Assembly: GCA_005787575.1 (NCBI GenBank)
Contig: SYAN01000052.1
Location: 1-42,652 of the forward strand
Length of the DNA: 42,652 nt
Origin: Actinomycetota bacterium
Lineage (GTDB): Bacteria > Actinomycetota > Actinomycetes > Nanopelagicales > Nanopelagicaceae
Reading direction: 5' to 3'
The position numbers and the translations under genes are program-made. The notes under the pieces are model-generated. The model saw nothing but the letters and a program-made list of their open reading frames with translations. It did not search any database and was not told where the DNA came from. Within the stretch, counting starts at the first letter, position 1; each line of letters begins with the position of its first letter. This document shows, piece after piece, positions 8,295-16,174 of the stretch.

Positions 8295-9284
8295 ATGACA
8301 ACACTTACCTCACCGCATGACCTGCTTGTAGCTGTTCCGTTCTTGATGGGGTTCTCACCACAAGAGTCATTGATAGTCATTGGTATTCGAGATGAAGCGA
8401 TAAATATCGCTATGCGATTTGACCTTGAGAGAGCGGATCTGAATGAGATATCTACTCATCTGAAACGCTGGAAGAGCGAGTGCGCGATGATCATCGCTTA
8501 CACCGATCACGGCGAAGGGAAATCTCTCAACGATGAGGTCACTGAGTCCATTTCGAGGGCAGGCATCTTGGTGAGGGAGTCACTACTTGTCGAAGGCCGG
8601 AGATGGCGATCCACGCTCTGTAGTGATCTCACTTGTTGCCCCGTTGAAGGAAATCCGATGCCAGATATCTCAAACTCAACTATTGCCGCGGAACAGGTTC
8701 TCCTGGGACACCCCATGCCTTTTGAATCACGCGAAGAGCTTCAGAATTCACTTCGAAGCGATGGATCACTTCAATCCATTACAGATGAAGTTTCCTTAGC
8801 GATTGAGTTGATTGCAGAGATCGACTATCGCCACGATCCAAGACCTTTCCAGCGGGAGGGTGCCGAAGCAATTTCCCGAGTGATAGCTCTCGCCCAGGCG
8901 GGCGAATCAGTAAGGGATGCCACACTCCTGGCCTTAGTTCTCGTTCGACTTAAGGATCTTCAGGTGAGGGACTTCGCTCTCGGTTCTATCAATGAAGAGA
9001 ACTTGGAGATATTGATCGATCTCTGGCGTTGGATTGTTCGCATTGCGCCATCTCGATATGTCGCACCTGTAGCGACACTCCTCGCCGCTACTAGCTACGA
9101 AAAAGGTGATGGCGTACTGGCGCAGAGCGCCCTCGATCGAGCACTTGAGAGTGATGATGAGTATCCGCTTGCGCACTTACTCAAGCGAGTCTTTGCTGCA
9201 GGATGGCCACCTGAGACTTTCGCCACGATGCGACGAGAGCTTCACCCCAAAATCTCCTCGGCCATCTTCGATGAGGTTGCGTGA
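8295..9284 (+). CDS. DUF4192 family protein
   Basis: A 329-residue cytoplasmic protein opening with TSPHDLLVAVPFLMGFSPQESLIVIGI, the hallmark start of the actinobacterial DUF4192 family, whose function is unknown. The frame is open to 8211, but ATG 8295 matches where family members begin, and the upstream residues are not conserved-looking. A CCP-VEGNP segment near residues 115-122 and a C-terminal helical part with a tetratricopeptide-like rhythm (VLAQSALDRALESDDEYPLAHLLKRVF) are visible. No catalytic motif is evident. It follows the secreted-protein gene and precedes alanine dehydrogenase on the same strand by 115 bp. Confidence 0.85.
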   Translation: MTTLTSPHDLLVAVPFLMGFSPQESLIVIGIRDEAINIAMRFDLERADLNEISTHLKRWKSECAMIIAYTDHGEGKSLNDEVTESISRAGILVRESLLVEGRRWRSTLCSDLTCCPVEGNPMPDISNSTIAAEQVLLGHPMPFESREELQNSLRSDGSLQSITDEVSLAIELIAEIDYRHDPRPFQREGAEAISRVIALAQAGESVRDATLLALVLVRLKDLQVRDFALGSINEENLEILIDLWRWIVRIAPSRYVAPVATLLAATSYEKGDGVLAQSALDRALESDDEYPLAHLLKRVFAAGWPPETFATMRRELHPKISSAIFDEVA

Positions 9285-9399
9285 TCGTCTCGTTTCAGCG
9301 CTCCATGGATTCCATAACGCTCGTAAGGCGGGGGTAGTATTTCTTCAACTGTGCGGCCCTGGTTGGCCGATAACCTTTCGATGTTGAAGGAGTCTTGAG

Positions 9400-10497
9400 A
9401 TGCTGGTTGGCGTTCCTCGTGAAATCAAGAATCATGAATATCGCGTTGCGATCACTCCAGCAGGCGTAAGAGAGTTCATCAATCATGGCCACAAGGTCAT
9501 TGTTGAAACAGGTGCTGGCAACGGTTCAGCAATTTCAGATGAGTCTTATAAGACTGCTGGCGCAGAGATCGTAGCCACCGCGGCTGAGGTTTGGTCGCGA
9601 GCAGAGATGGTCTTGAAGGTAAAAGAACCCATAGCGCAGGAATATCCAATGATGCGCCAAGGACAAGTGCTATTCACTTATCTTCATCTCGCGGCATCAA
9701 AGGACTGTACTGACGCTTTGATCAAGAGTGGAATCACTGCAATTGCTTATGAAACAGTTGATGTCAATGGATACCTTCCGCTACTTGCTCCGATGAGTGA
9801 AGTTGCTGGACGTATGGCGGTGCAAGTTGGTGCGGCCGCGTTGCAAAAGAGTGCCGGTGGTAGGGGAGTTCTCTTGGGTGGAGTACCCGGAGTACGACCT
9901 GCTCGAGTTGTGATCCTTGGTGGTGGAGTTGCGGGCGTTAATGCCGCCACGATTGCCCATGGCATGCGAGCAGAGGTCACAATCCTTGATGTGAATACCC
10001 GCCGCTTGGTCCAACTTGATGAACTTTTTGAGGGGAATGTAAGAACTCTGGCATCAAACTCCTATGAGATCGAAGATCAGGTGCTCTCCGCAGACCTGGT
10101 TATCGGTGCGGTATTGGTTCATGGTGCGAAGGCGCCACGTCTTGTCAGTAACGATCTAGTGAAGCGAATGAAACCGGGAAGTGTATTGGTGGATATTGCA
10201 ATCGATCAAGGTGGTTGCTTCGAAGACTCCAAGCCAACAACACATGCTGATCCGACCTATCCGGTCCATGGATCGATCTTCTATTGCGTGGCGAATATGC
10301 CTGGCGCCGTGCCGAATACTTCAACTTATGCATTGACAAATGTGACGCTTCGTTACGCACTAGCACTTGCAGACAAAGGGTGGAGAGAGGCTATAAAGGC
10401 TGATCCAAATCTTGCGCTTGGACTTAACGTGCATGAAGGAAAGATCTATTACGAGGCGGTCGCGCAGGCACACGGGCTTCCCTTCGTTACTTTCTAA
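9400..10497 (+). CDS. ald: Alanine dehydrogenase
   Basis: NAD-dependent enzyme that interconverts L-alanine with pyruvate and ammonia. The 365-residue length and opening (MLVGVPREIKNHEYRVAITPAGV) are typical. The pyruvate-binding Lys in VLKVKEP, the catalytic His in YLHLA, the Rossmann motif VVILGGGVAGVNAATIA and the catalytic Asp in AIDQGG are all present. The start is supported by a strong ribosome-binding site (GAAGGAG) 7-8 bp upstream. It is likely a single-gene unit: the next gene lies 270 bp downstream behind its own promoter and SAM-IV riboswitch. A short inverted repeat (CGGCC at 9354-9358 with GGCCG at 9365-9369) lies in the upstream gap with no clear role. Confidence 0.95.
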   Translation: MLVGVPREIKNHEYRVAITPAGVREFINHGHKVIVETGAGNGSAISDESYKTAGAEIVATAAEVWSRAEMVLKVKEPIAQEYPMMRQGQVLFTYLHLAASKDCTDALIKSGITAIAYETVDVNGYLPLLAPMSEVAGRMAVQVGAAALQKSAGGRGVLLGGVPGVRPARVVILGGGVAGVNAATIAHGMRAEVTILDVNTRRLVQLDELFEGNVRTLASNSYEIEDQVLSADLVIGAVLVHGAKAPRLVSNDLVKRMKPGSVLVDIAIDQGGCFEDSKPTTHADPTYPVHGSIFYCVANMPGAVPNTSTYALTNVTLRYALALADKGWREAIKADPNLALGLNVHEGKIYYEAVAQAHGLPFVTF

Positions 10498-10566
10498 TCT
10501 TCACGACCTTCACGCTCTTCTCGCCAGACCTTAATTTGCCTCTGTAATTGCTGAGAGCCAGGTAAC

Positions 10567-10595
10567 TAGACAAGAAGCACCAACTTTTATAGATT
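10567..10595 (+). promoter_or_regulatory. Probable sigma-70-type promoter of the SAM-IV/ABC transporter unit
   Basis: TAGACA (10567-10572) and TAGATT (10590-10595) are separated by 17 bp and place transcription start at about 10602, one base before the SAM-IV riboswitch. The same -35 hexamer occurs at the second SAM-IV unit. The -10 element is only a moderate match. Confidence 0.45.
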
Positions 10596-10602
10596 TCGGT
10601 TC

Positions 10603-10719
10603 GGTCACGAGTTCCAGCTTTTAAGCCCCGGCTAACTGGACGGCAACCCTCCGCCGCGGTGGGGTGCTCCGGGTGAGGACCAGGTGTCACGAAAGTCGTG
10701 ATGCAAGCGCGGGTCTGCC
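10603..10719 (+). ncRNA. SAM-IV riboswitch upstream of an amino-acid ABC transporter
   Basis: S-adenosylmethionine-sensing RNA. The segment carries the SAM-IV signature in order: GGTCACGAG, AAGCCCCGGCTAACTGG, CGGCAACCCTCC, the CGCGGTGGGGTGCTCCGGG helix, GACCAGG closing against the initial GGTC, and a 3' pseudoknot part AAGCGCGGGTCTGCC after a variable TCACGAAAGTCGTGA hairpin. SAM-IV is essentially confined to actinobacteria and normally controls sulfur-metabolism genes. It ends about 49 bp before the substrate-binding-protein gene, room enough for control of translation initiation or of transcript elongation. High SAM is expected to lower expression of the transporter. Confidence 0.92.
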
Positions 10720-10767
10720 AACTACTGTCAGGTCCAGCGTTAGATCTGAACTTAAGAAAGGCAGAAG

Positions 10768-11643
10768 ATGTCAGACTTACAAATCAAGAAATCTCGTAAG
10801 CGACCAATTGCTCTTGTGGCTCTCGCCCTGGCAGCGCTATTCCTGAGCTCATGCTCATCCTCATCAGAAGATGCAGCAGCTCCAGCCGAAGGATGTGTTG
10901 CAGGTGAGCTAGCGACAGTCGAGACAGGCGTTCTTACAATCGCAACTGGTGAACCTGCTTACTATCCATGGGTCATCGATGATGCGCCAGAGTCAGGTCA
11001 AGGATTCGAAGCAGCAATTGCTTACGCCGTCGCTGACAAACTCGGCTACGGAGAGGATGCCGTGAAGTGGATACGCACTACCTTTGATGGTGCTATCGCT
11101 CCTGGTCCAAAGGATTTCGATTTCAATCTCCAGCAGTACTCGATCACGACTGAGCGTGCGGAAGTTGTTGACTTCTCATCACCTTATTACAAGGCAAACC
11201 AAGCGATTGTCTCGTATAAGGGAAGCAAACTTGATGGCGTCACTGACCTCGCTGGCATCACTGCCGCAGGGGCCAAACTCGGCGCTGCCGTATCAACCAC
11301 ATCCCTTGATGTCATCGAGGGCCAACTTGGACTCAAAGCCTCAGTCTTCAATGACAATGCTGGTGGCGTCACTGCGCTCAAGAACAAGCAAATTGATGGT
11401 TTGGTCGTTGATTTGCCGACGGCTTTCTATCTCTCAGCTGTCGAGATCGACAACGGAATCATCGTCGGGCAGATCGACGGAAGTGATTCCGGAGATAGCG
11501 GTTTCGGCCTCCTCCTTGCAAAAGACAGTCCAATCACCGGATGCGTCACTGATGCAGTTGATGCGCTCACATCTGATGGCACTATCGCAGCGATCACTGA
11601 GGAGTGGTTGGCTAATACTGCGGGCGCACCCGTCCTCAAGTAA
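10768..11643 (+). CDS. Amino-acid ABC transporter substrate-binding lipoprotein (SAM-IV regulated)
   Basis: Extracytoplasmic binding protein of the family 3 (polar amino acid) type, 291 residues. The signal sequence ends in a lipobox with the lipidated Cys29 (FLSSC), followed by a Ser/Glu/Ala-rich linker. The body has typical family 3 segments: WVIDDAPESGQGFEAAIAYAV, DFNLQQYSITTERAEVVDFSSPYY and GLLLAKDSP. The start ATG has an AGAAAGGCAGAAG leader. It heads a three-gene importer operon with the permease and ATPase that follow. The SAM-IV riboswitch in front implies that the cargo is a sulfur amino acid, methionine or cystine/cysteine. That is inferred from regulation, since the protein is not of the MetQ/NlpA type usual for methionine. 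Confidence 0.88.
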   Translation: MSDLQIKKSRKRPIALVALALAALFLSSCSSSSEDAAAPAEGCVAGELATVETGVLTIATGEPAYYPWVIDDAPESGQGFEAAIAYAVADKLGYGEDAVKWIRTTFDGAIAPGPKDFDFNLQQYSITTERAEVVDFSSPYYKANQAIVSYKGSKLDGVTDLAGITAAGAKLGAAVSTTSLDVIEGQLGLKASVFNDNAGGVTALKNKQIDGLVVDLPTAFYLSAVEIDNGIIVGQIDGSDSGDSGFGLLLAKDSPITGCVTDAVDALTSDGTIAAITEEWLANTAGAPVLK

Positions 11644-11700
11644 GCACATCACTAGATAAACGAATGCCAATCGGCCGATGGGCGTAGTCAGGTTGAACCA

Positions 11701-12573
11701 ATGACTGCGCCCATCTCCGGATCAGAGGAATGGCAGCCGAGCGATCTCGAAAGAAATCGACGAATAGAACGCCGACGCAAGACTCGGAAAAATGGGTTTA
11801 TTGCGGCCATATCAAGTGTCCTAGTACTCGGCACATTTGCGATTGTCCTAGTCAACTCACCAGGCTGGTTATCGCTACGCGATACTTTCTTTAAGTGGGC
11901 TTATGGCGTAGAAGTCCTGCCCAAAATCATTCTTGGATTCACCACTAATCTCACGCTCACTCTTGTTGCGGGGAGCTCGGTAGCGCTCTTGGGGCTTTTG
12001 CTTGCGTTGGTTCGCACCTCGCGCTCGCCGGCGCTCACCCCGTTTAGGTTCCTTGCGACTATTTACGTTGATGTCTTTCGAGGCATACCGATGATCTTGG
12101 TCATCTTGTTGATTGGTTTTGGAATTCCAGCGTTGCAAATACCTGGCGTCACCAATGAAGTTCTCATCCTCGGAACCATCGCGGTCATCATCACCTATAC
12201 CGCCTACGTCGCCGAAGTCCTGCGAAGCGGCATCCTGACTGTTCACCCCAGCCAACGCGCTGCCGCCCGCTCACTTGGACTGTCGCACTTTCAAACACTT
12301 CGCCATGTAGTTCTTCCTCAAGCAATCAAACGGGTCACCCCGCCCTTGCTCAATGATCTCGTCGCGCTTATCAAAGACACAGGTCTGATTTCCATCCTCG
12401 GTGTAACTGATGCCGTCCGCGCTGCGCAAATACAGACAGCAAAATCGTTCAATTACACGCCGTATGTGATGGCTGCGCTGCTTTTCCTCGCTGTCACCAT
12501 CCCGCTCACCAGATATACCGACAGGATTCTTCGTCGCTCAATGGAGCGTCAAAACTCTCAAGGACTGACATGA
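11701..12573 (+). CDS. Amino-acid ABC transporter permease
   Basis: Integral membrane subunit of a polar-amino-acid-type importer, 290 residues. After a charged cytoplasmic N-terminus rich in Arg there is a first membrane span near residues 35-52. A His/Glu/Gln/Arg-type permease domain follows with several spans and the EAA-like coupling segment (HPSQRAAARSLGLSHFQTLRHVVLPQA). The phrase DVFRGIPMILVILLI is typical of the family. It starts 57 bp after the binding-protein gene. The gap holds a small hairpin (GCCAATC at 11666-11672 with GATGGGC at 11677-11683, one mismatch), as often seen where the binding protein is made in excess. Its stop codon overlaps the ATPase start by four bases. Confidence 0.92.
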   Translation: MTAPISGSEEWQPSDLERNRRIERRRKTRKNGFIAAISSVLVLGTFAIVLVNSPGWLSLRDTFFKWAYGVEVLPKIILGFTTNLTLTLVAGSSVALLGLLLALVRTSRSPALTPFRFLATIYVDVFRGIPMILVILLIGFGIPALQIPGVTNEVLILGTIAVIITYTAYVAEVLRSGILTVHPSQRAAARSLGLSHFQTLRHVVLPQAIKRVTPPLLNDLVALIKDTGLISILGVTDAVRAAQIQTAKSFNYTPYVMAALLFLAVTIPLTRYTDRILRRSMERQNSQGLT

Positions 12574-13328
12574 GCCTTTCAACGAGTGCACTTCTTTCAG
12601 TCCGTGACTTAAGAAAATCATTTGGATCTGAACTCGTCCTTGATGGAATCTCTTTTGACGTTCCAGTGCATTCTGCAACAGTATTTATAGGTTCCTCAGG
12701 GAGTGGAAAATCTACTCTGCTTCGAGCACTTAACCTTTTGGAGCAGGTCGATGATGGTGTCATCGAACTAGATGGCGAGGAAATCACCGCAGTCGCAGTG
12801 GATTCTGATCAGGTTCGGCGCAAACTCGGGATGGTATTTCAGGCTTTTAATCTTTTCCCACATATGAATGTTTTGGAAAACATCACCTTAAGTCCCATCA
12901 AGGTCCATGGGCTTACGCGGGATGAGGCAAATGAGAGAGCGCTTGCGCTTCTTGATCGATTTGGTTTGCGAGAGAAAGCAGATCAATATCCAGACCGTCT
13001 CAGTGGCGGACAACAACAACGTGTCGCGATCATTCGAGCACTGGCTCGAAATCCAAAGCTTCTCCTTCTTGATGAGATCACTTCCGCCCTCGATCCAGTC
13101 CTTGTCAATGAAGTCCTTCTTACCGTGCGCGAACTTAAAGAGGAGGGGATGACTATGGTCATTGCGACTCACGAGATGGGTTTTGCCAAGCAGGTTGCCG
13201 ACCAACTCTGCTATCTCCATGGCGGAAAGATCCTGGAATCCGGACTTGCTGCTGATGTGATTGATCGACCGATAAGACCTGAGACACGAGAGTTCTTGGC
13301 CAGAGTTCATAGCGCGGGGCGTCTTTAA
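12570..13328 (+). CDS. Amino-acid ABC transporter ATP-binding protein
   Basis: GlnQ-type ATPase, 252 residues, that powers the importer encoded by the two genes before it. Walker A GSSGSGKST is at residues 41-49, the Q-loop in GMVFQAFNLFPHM, the ABC signature LSGGQQQR at 144-151, Walker B LLLLDE at 164-169 and the switch His in VIATHEMGFA. The D-loop region reads LDEITSALDP, with Ile where most family members have Pro. This is a tolerated variant and all catalytic residues are present. The ATGA overlap with the permease gene indicates translational coupling. It is the last gene of the SAM-IV-controlled operon. A 97-bp spacer with a tandem repeat and a new promoter separates it from the metY riboswitch. 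Confidence 0.94.
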   Translation: MSLSTSALLSVRDLRKSFGSELVLDGISFDVPVHSATVFIGSSGSGKSTLLRALNLLEQVDDGVIELDGEEITAVAVDSDQVRRKLGMVFQAFNLFPHMNVLENITLSPIKVHGLTRDEANERALALLDRFGLREKADQYPDRLSGGQQQRVAIIRALARNPKLLLLDEITSALDPVLVNEVLLTVRELKEEGMTMVIATHEMGFAKQVADQLCYLHGGKILESGLAADVIDRPIRPETREFLARVHSAGRL

Positions 13329-13342
13329 CCTGCTGCACAACC

Positions 13343-13369
13343 GCGAATAGCGCGAATAGCGCGAATAGA
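13343..13369. repeat. Three tandem copies of a 9-bp unit
   Basis: GCGAATAGC occurs three times head to tail; the last copy ends in A rather than C. It lies 15 bp after the stop codon of the ATPase gene and 20 bp before the predicted -35 of metY. It is most simply a slippage product in non-coding spacer. Confidence 0.9.
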
Positions 13370-13388
13370 TGGACTGAATCGAAAAGGC

Positions 13389-13418
13389 TAGACAGGGAAA
13401 CTTTTCTTCGGCTACTAT
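13389..13418 (+). promoter_or_regulatory. Probable sigma-70-type promoter of metYX
   Basis: TAGACA (13389-13394, five of six to TTGACA) and TACTAT (13413-13418, five of six to TATAAT) lie 18 bp apart. Transcription would start near 13425, exactly at the first base of the SAM-IV aptamer. It resembles the promoter of the other SAM-IV unit. Confidence 0.6.
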
Positions 13419-13425
13419 CCGCCCA

Positions 13426-13543
13426 GGTCATGAGTTCCAGTTCATAAGCCCCGGCTAACTGGACGGCAACCCTCCACCGCGGTGGGGTGCTCCGGGTGAA
13501 GACCAGGTTCGGTGAAAGTCACTGAACAAGCGCGGGTCTGCCA
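13426..13543 (+). ncRNA. SAM-IV riboswitch upstream of metY-metX
   Basis: Second SAM-IV aptamer, nearly identical in its core to the one at 10603. It has GGTCATGAG, AAGCCCCGGCTAACTGG, CGGCAACCCTCC, CGCGGTGGGGTGCTCCGGG and GACCAGG, then a variable hairpin (TTCGGTGAAAGTCACTGAA) and AAGCGCGGGTCTGCC. Changes between the copies are concentrated in the terminal hairpin and compensate there, as expected of a folded RNA. The metY ribosome-binding site lies about 25 bp beyond its 3' end, consistent with control of the methionine biosynthetic pair by SAM. Confidence 0.94.
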
Positions 13544-13581
13544 CAGATGTCAGGCCCCGATAGTTTCGGGGAGGTCTTCCT

Positions 13582-14940
13582 TTGTCTACCAACAATTCAG
13601 CGATTCCATTCGATGTTCGTGGCGCAGCGTTTGAAACGCGCCAAATCCATGCAGGTCAAGTACCTGATCCAACAACGGGCGCAAGAGCACTTCCGCTCTA
13701 TCAAACGACTGCTTACCAGTTCCGAGACACCACCCACGCCGCAAATCTCTTCGGTCTTGCTGAGCTAGGAAATATCTACACCCGCATCATGAACCCAACT
13801 CAAGATGCTGTGGAGCAGAGGCTTGCATCATTAGAGGGCGGCGTTGCGGCCCTTCTCCTTGCTTCGGGCTCGGCAGCAACAACTTTCGCAGTCCTCAATG
13901 TTGCAGAAGCTGGCGACCACATCGTCTCTTCACCATCACTTTACGGTGGAACCTACAACCTCTTCCACTACACCTTGCCGAAGTTCGGCATCGAAGTAAC
14001 TTTTGTTGAGAACCCTGATGATCCAGAGAGTTGGAAGAAGGCAATCCGCCCCAATACCAAGGCACTTTTTGGCGAGACGATTGCAAATCCTAAGAATGAT
14101 CTCCTTGACATTGAAGCAGTGGCCAAGGTCGCGCATGATGCTGGATTGCCATTGATTGTCGATAACACAGTTGCGACACCGTTCTTGATCCGACCAATCG
14201 AACACGGCGCAGATGTGGTCGTCCACTCTGCGACGAAATTCCTTTCAGGTCATGGCAACGCAGTAGTTGGTGCGATTATCGATTCAGGAAACTTCGACTA
14301 CGCAAAGTATCCCGATCGATTCCCAGGATTCAACAATCCAGATCCGTCGTATCACGGTTTGGAATATGCCAAGGCTCTTGGCGTTGGCTCGGCTTTTGGC
14401 GCCAATCTCGCTTTTATCTTCAAGATTCGACTCACACTGCTTCGTGATGTCGGTGCAGCAGTTAGCCCGTTCAATGCCTGGCTCCTTGCCCAAGGTCTTG
14501 AGACGCTCTCCCTTCGCATCGAGCGCCATGTGGAGAATGCAGCGAAGGTTGCGCAGTGGCTTGAGAAGAATCCTCAGGTCGAAAAGGTGAATTACGCATC
14601 GCTGGCTTCGTCTCCTTGGAATGCACTCGCCAAGAAGTATTCGCCTAAGGGATCTGGCTCAGTGCTCTCATTCCATATCAAGGGTGGCGTAGAAGCGGGA
14701 AAGAAATTCATCGAAGCGCTCACCATCTTTTCGCATGTTGCAAATATTGGTGATGTGCGATCACTAGCGATCCACCCAGCTTCGACCACTCATTCGCAGT
14801 TGAAGCCAGAGGAACAGCTAAGCGCTGGAGTCGAACCAGGACTTGTAAGGCTAAGCCTTGGACTAGAACATATTGATGACATCATCTCTGATCTAGAGCG
14901 GGGCTTTAGCGCAGCAGCTCTGGCAAAGGCCACTGCTTAA
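13582..14940 (+). CDS. metY: O-acetylhomoserine sulfhydrylase
   Basis: PLP enzyme that converts O-acetylhomoserine and sulfide into homocysteine, the direct sulfhydrylation route to methionine. The 452-residue length suits MetY rather than the shorter cystathionine gamma-synthase. Landmarks are QTTAYQFRDT near residue 41, YTRIMNPT, the PLP-phosphate and ring contacts around SGSAATTFA and SLYGGTYNLF, and the Schiff-base Lys219 in HSATKFLSGHG. The insertion after about residue 230 (IIDSGNFDYAKYPDRFPGFNNPDPSYHG) is typical of MetY. The start is TTG 13582 with a strong GGGGAGG ribosome-binding site about 8 bp upstream. It sits behind a SAM-IV riboswitch, and its stop codon TAA shares its last base with the metX ATG. 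Confidence 0.95.
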   Translation: MSTNNSAIPFDVRGAAFETRQIHAGQVPDPTTGARALPLYQTTAYQFRDTTHAANLFGLAELGNIYTRIMNPTQDAVEQRLASLEGGVAALLLASGSAATTFAVLNVAEAGDHIVSSPSLYGGTYNLFHYTLPKFGIEVTFVENPDDPESWKKAIRPNTKALFGETIANPKNDLLDIEAVAKVAHDAGLPLIVDNTVATPFLIRPIEHGADVVVHSATKFLSGHGNAVVGAIIDSGNFDYAKYPDRFPGFNNPDPSYHGLEYAKALGVGSAFGANLAFIFKIRLTLLRDVGAAVSPFNAWLLAQGLETLSLRIERHVENAAKVAQWLEKNPQVEKVNYASLASSPWNALAKKYSPKGSGSVLSFHIKGGVEAGKKFIEALTIFSHVANIGDVRSLAIHPASTTHSQLKPEEQLSAGVEPGLVRLSLGLEHIDDIISDLERGFSAAALAKATA

Positions 14941-16064
14941 TGTCACTACAGCGAACGGCGCTGAGGGACGAGAAGAACTTCAGCGCCGCTGGTGAAGTCA
15001 CTGGAGCCTGGTTAGAGAGCCATGATCCGGGAGAGAGAAAGTTCCTGAAGATCGAACAGCTCATCCTTGAAAATGGCGAAACTCTTGATGACCTCACAAT
15101 TGCTTATCAATCTTGGGGGACGCTCAACGAGCAAAAGAGCAATGCGATCTTGATAAACCATGCTCTCACTGGATGGTCAGATGTCCCTGCATGGTGGCCA
15201 AAGATGGTGGGACCTGGACTTCCCTTTGACACTGATCGTTTCTTCATCATCTGCCCTAATGTCATCGGTGGATGTCAGGGAAGTACCGGACCCTCATCTC
15301 TTTCCCCTGATGGCAGAAGATTTGGTTCAAGGTTTCCGGTGCTCACCATCCGTGACATGGTTCTTGCTGAGAAGAGAGTCGCTGAATACTTTGGAATCGA
15401 AAGGTTCCTACTTTCGGCCGGACCTTCTCTCGGTGGAATGCGAGCCTTGGAGTGGGCAATCACCTACCCAGATGCAGTTGCTGCAATCTGCGTGATTGGA
15501 TCCTCGGCGGTCGCGACTGGGGATCAAATCGGAACTGCCTCTATTCAGATCCGAGCAATCAAGAGTGATTCAAACTTCCTTGGTGGCGACTACTACGACG
15601 CAGCCCAAGGTCCGATTGAAGGTCTGGGAATCGCTCGGCGGATAGCGCACCTGACCTATCGGACGGAACTGGAGATGGATCTTCGCTTTGGAGCACTTGG
15701 GCAGGAAGATGGGAGTGGACGTTTTCAGGTCGCCTCATACCTCGATCACCAGGCGCAGAAGCTCCAGAAGCGATTTGATGCAAATACCTATATCCGTCTC
15801 ACAGAAGCGATGAATACCCATGATGTGGGTCGTGGCCGTGGCGGGGTGGGGGCGGCTCTTTCTCGGATAAAGGCAGAGACAACGGTGGTCGCAATCGATA
15901 CTGATCGCCTCTTTCCGCCACGACTCCAGCGAGAGATAGTCGAATTAACTCCCAGAGCGCGGGCTCTGGAGGTCATTTCTTCGCCCTTTGGTCATGACGG
16001 ATTCTTAATTGAGGTGGAGCGGGTGGGCGAAATCATCCGAGAAGCGCTTGAGCGAGTCATCTAG
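14940..16064 (+). CDS. metX: Homoserine O-acetyltransferase
   Basis: Alpha/beta-hydrolase-fold enzyme that acetylates homoserine with acetyl-CoA, supplying the substrate of the MetY encoded directly upstream. In the 374-residue protein the nucleophile is Ser163 in AGPSLGGMRALEWA. The oxyanion and substrate region is INHALTGWSDVP, and the catalytic Asp and His lie in AIDTDRLFPP and SPFGHDGFL near the C-terminus. The HDVGRGRGG segment also fits the family. The one-base overlap (TAATG) with metY shows coupled translation, so both respond to the SAM-IV riboswitch. Succinyl versus acetyl specificity cannot be fully settled from sequence, but pairing with MetY and the actinobacterial context favour acetyl. 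Confidence 0.94.
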   Translation: MSLQRTALRDEKNFSAAGEVTGAWLESHDPGERKFLKIEQLILENGETLDDLTIAYQSWGTLNEQKSNAILINHALTGWSDVPAWWPKMVGPGLPFDTDRFFIICPNVIGGCQGSTGPSSLSPDGRRFGSRFPVLTIRDMVLAEKRVAEYFGIERFLLSAGPSLGGMRALEWAITYPDAVAAICVIGSSAVATGDQIGTASIQIRAIKSDSNFLGGDYYDAAQGPIEGLGIARRIAHLTYRTELEMDLRFGALGQEDGSGRFQVASYLDHQAQKLQKRFDANTYIRLTEAMNTHDVGRGRGGVGAALSRIKAETTVVAIDTDRLFPPRLQREIVELTPRARALEVISSPFGHDGFLIEVERVGEIIREALERVI

Positions 16065-16109
16065 GGGTCTGGTGCGGCGATTCTGGGTGGAATAAGGCTG
16101 TGGACAATT

Positions 16110-16115
16110 TATAAT
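16110..16115 (+). promoter_or_regulatory. Probable -10 element of the primary sigma factor gene
   Basis: A perfect TATAAT lies 60 bp upstream of the TTG start, in the 110-bp gap after metX. I could not find a convincing TTGACA-like -35 at standard spacing, so the call rests on the -10 alone. Confidence 0.4.
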
Positions 16116-16174
16116 ATGCCCAGAACCAGAAGGCTCCGGAACCCTCCGAGTAGCCGAAATCCAAAGGAACTCAA

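Noticed and set aside
13343-13369. CRISPR-like array
   Set aside because: Units are 9 bp with no spacers; it is a simple tandem repeat.
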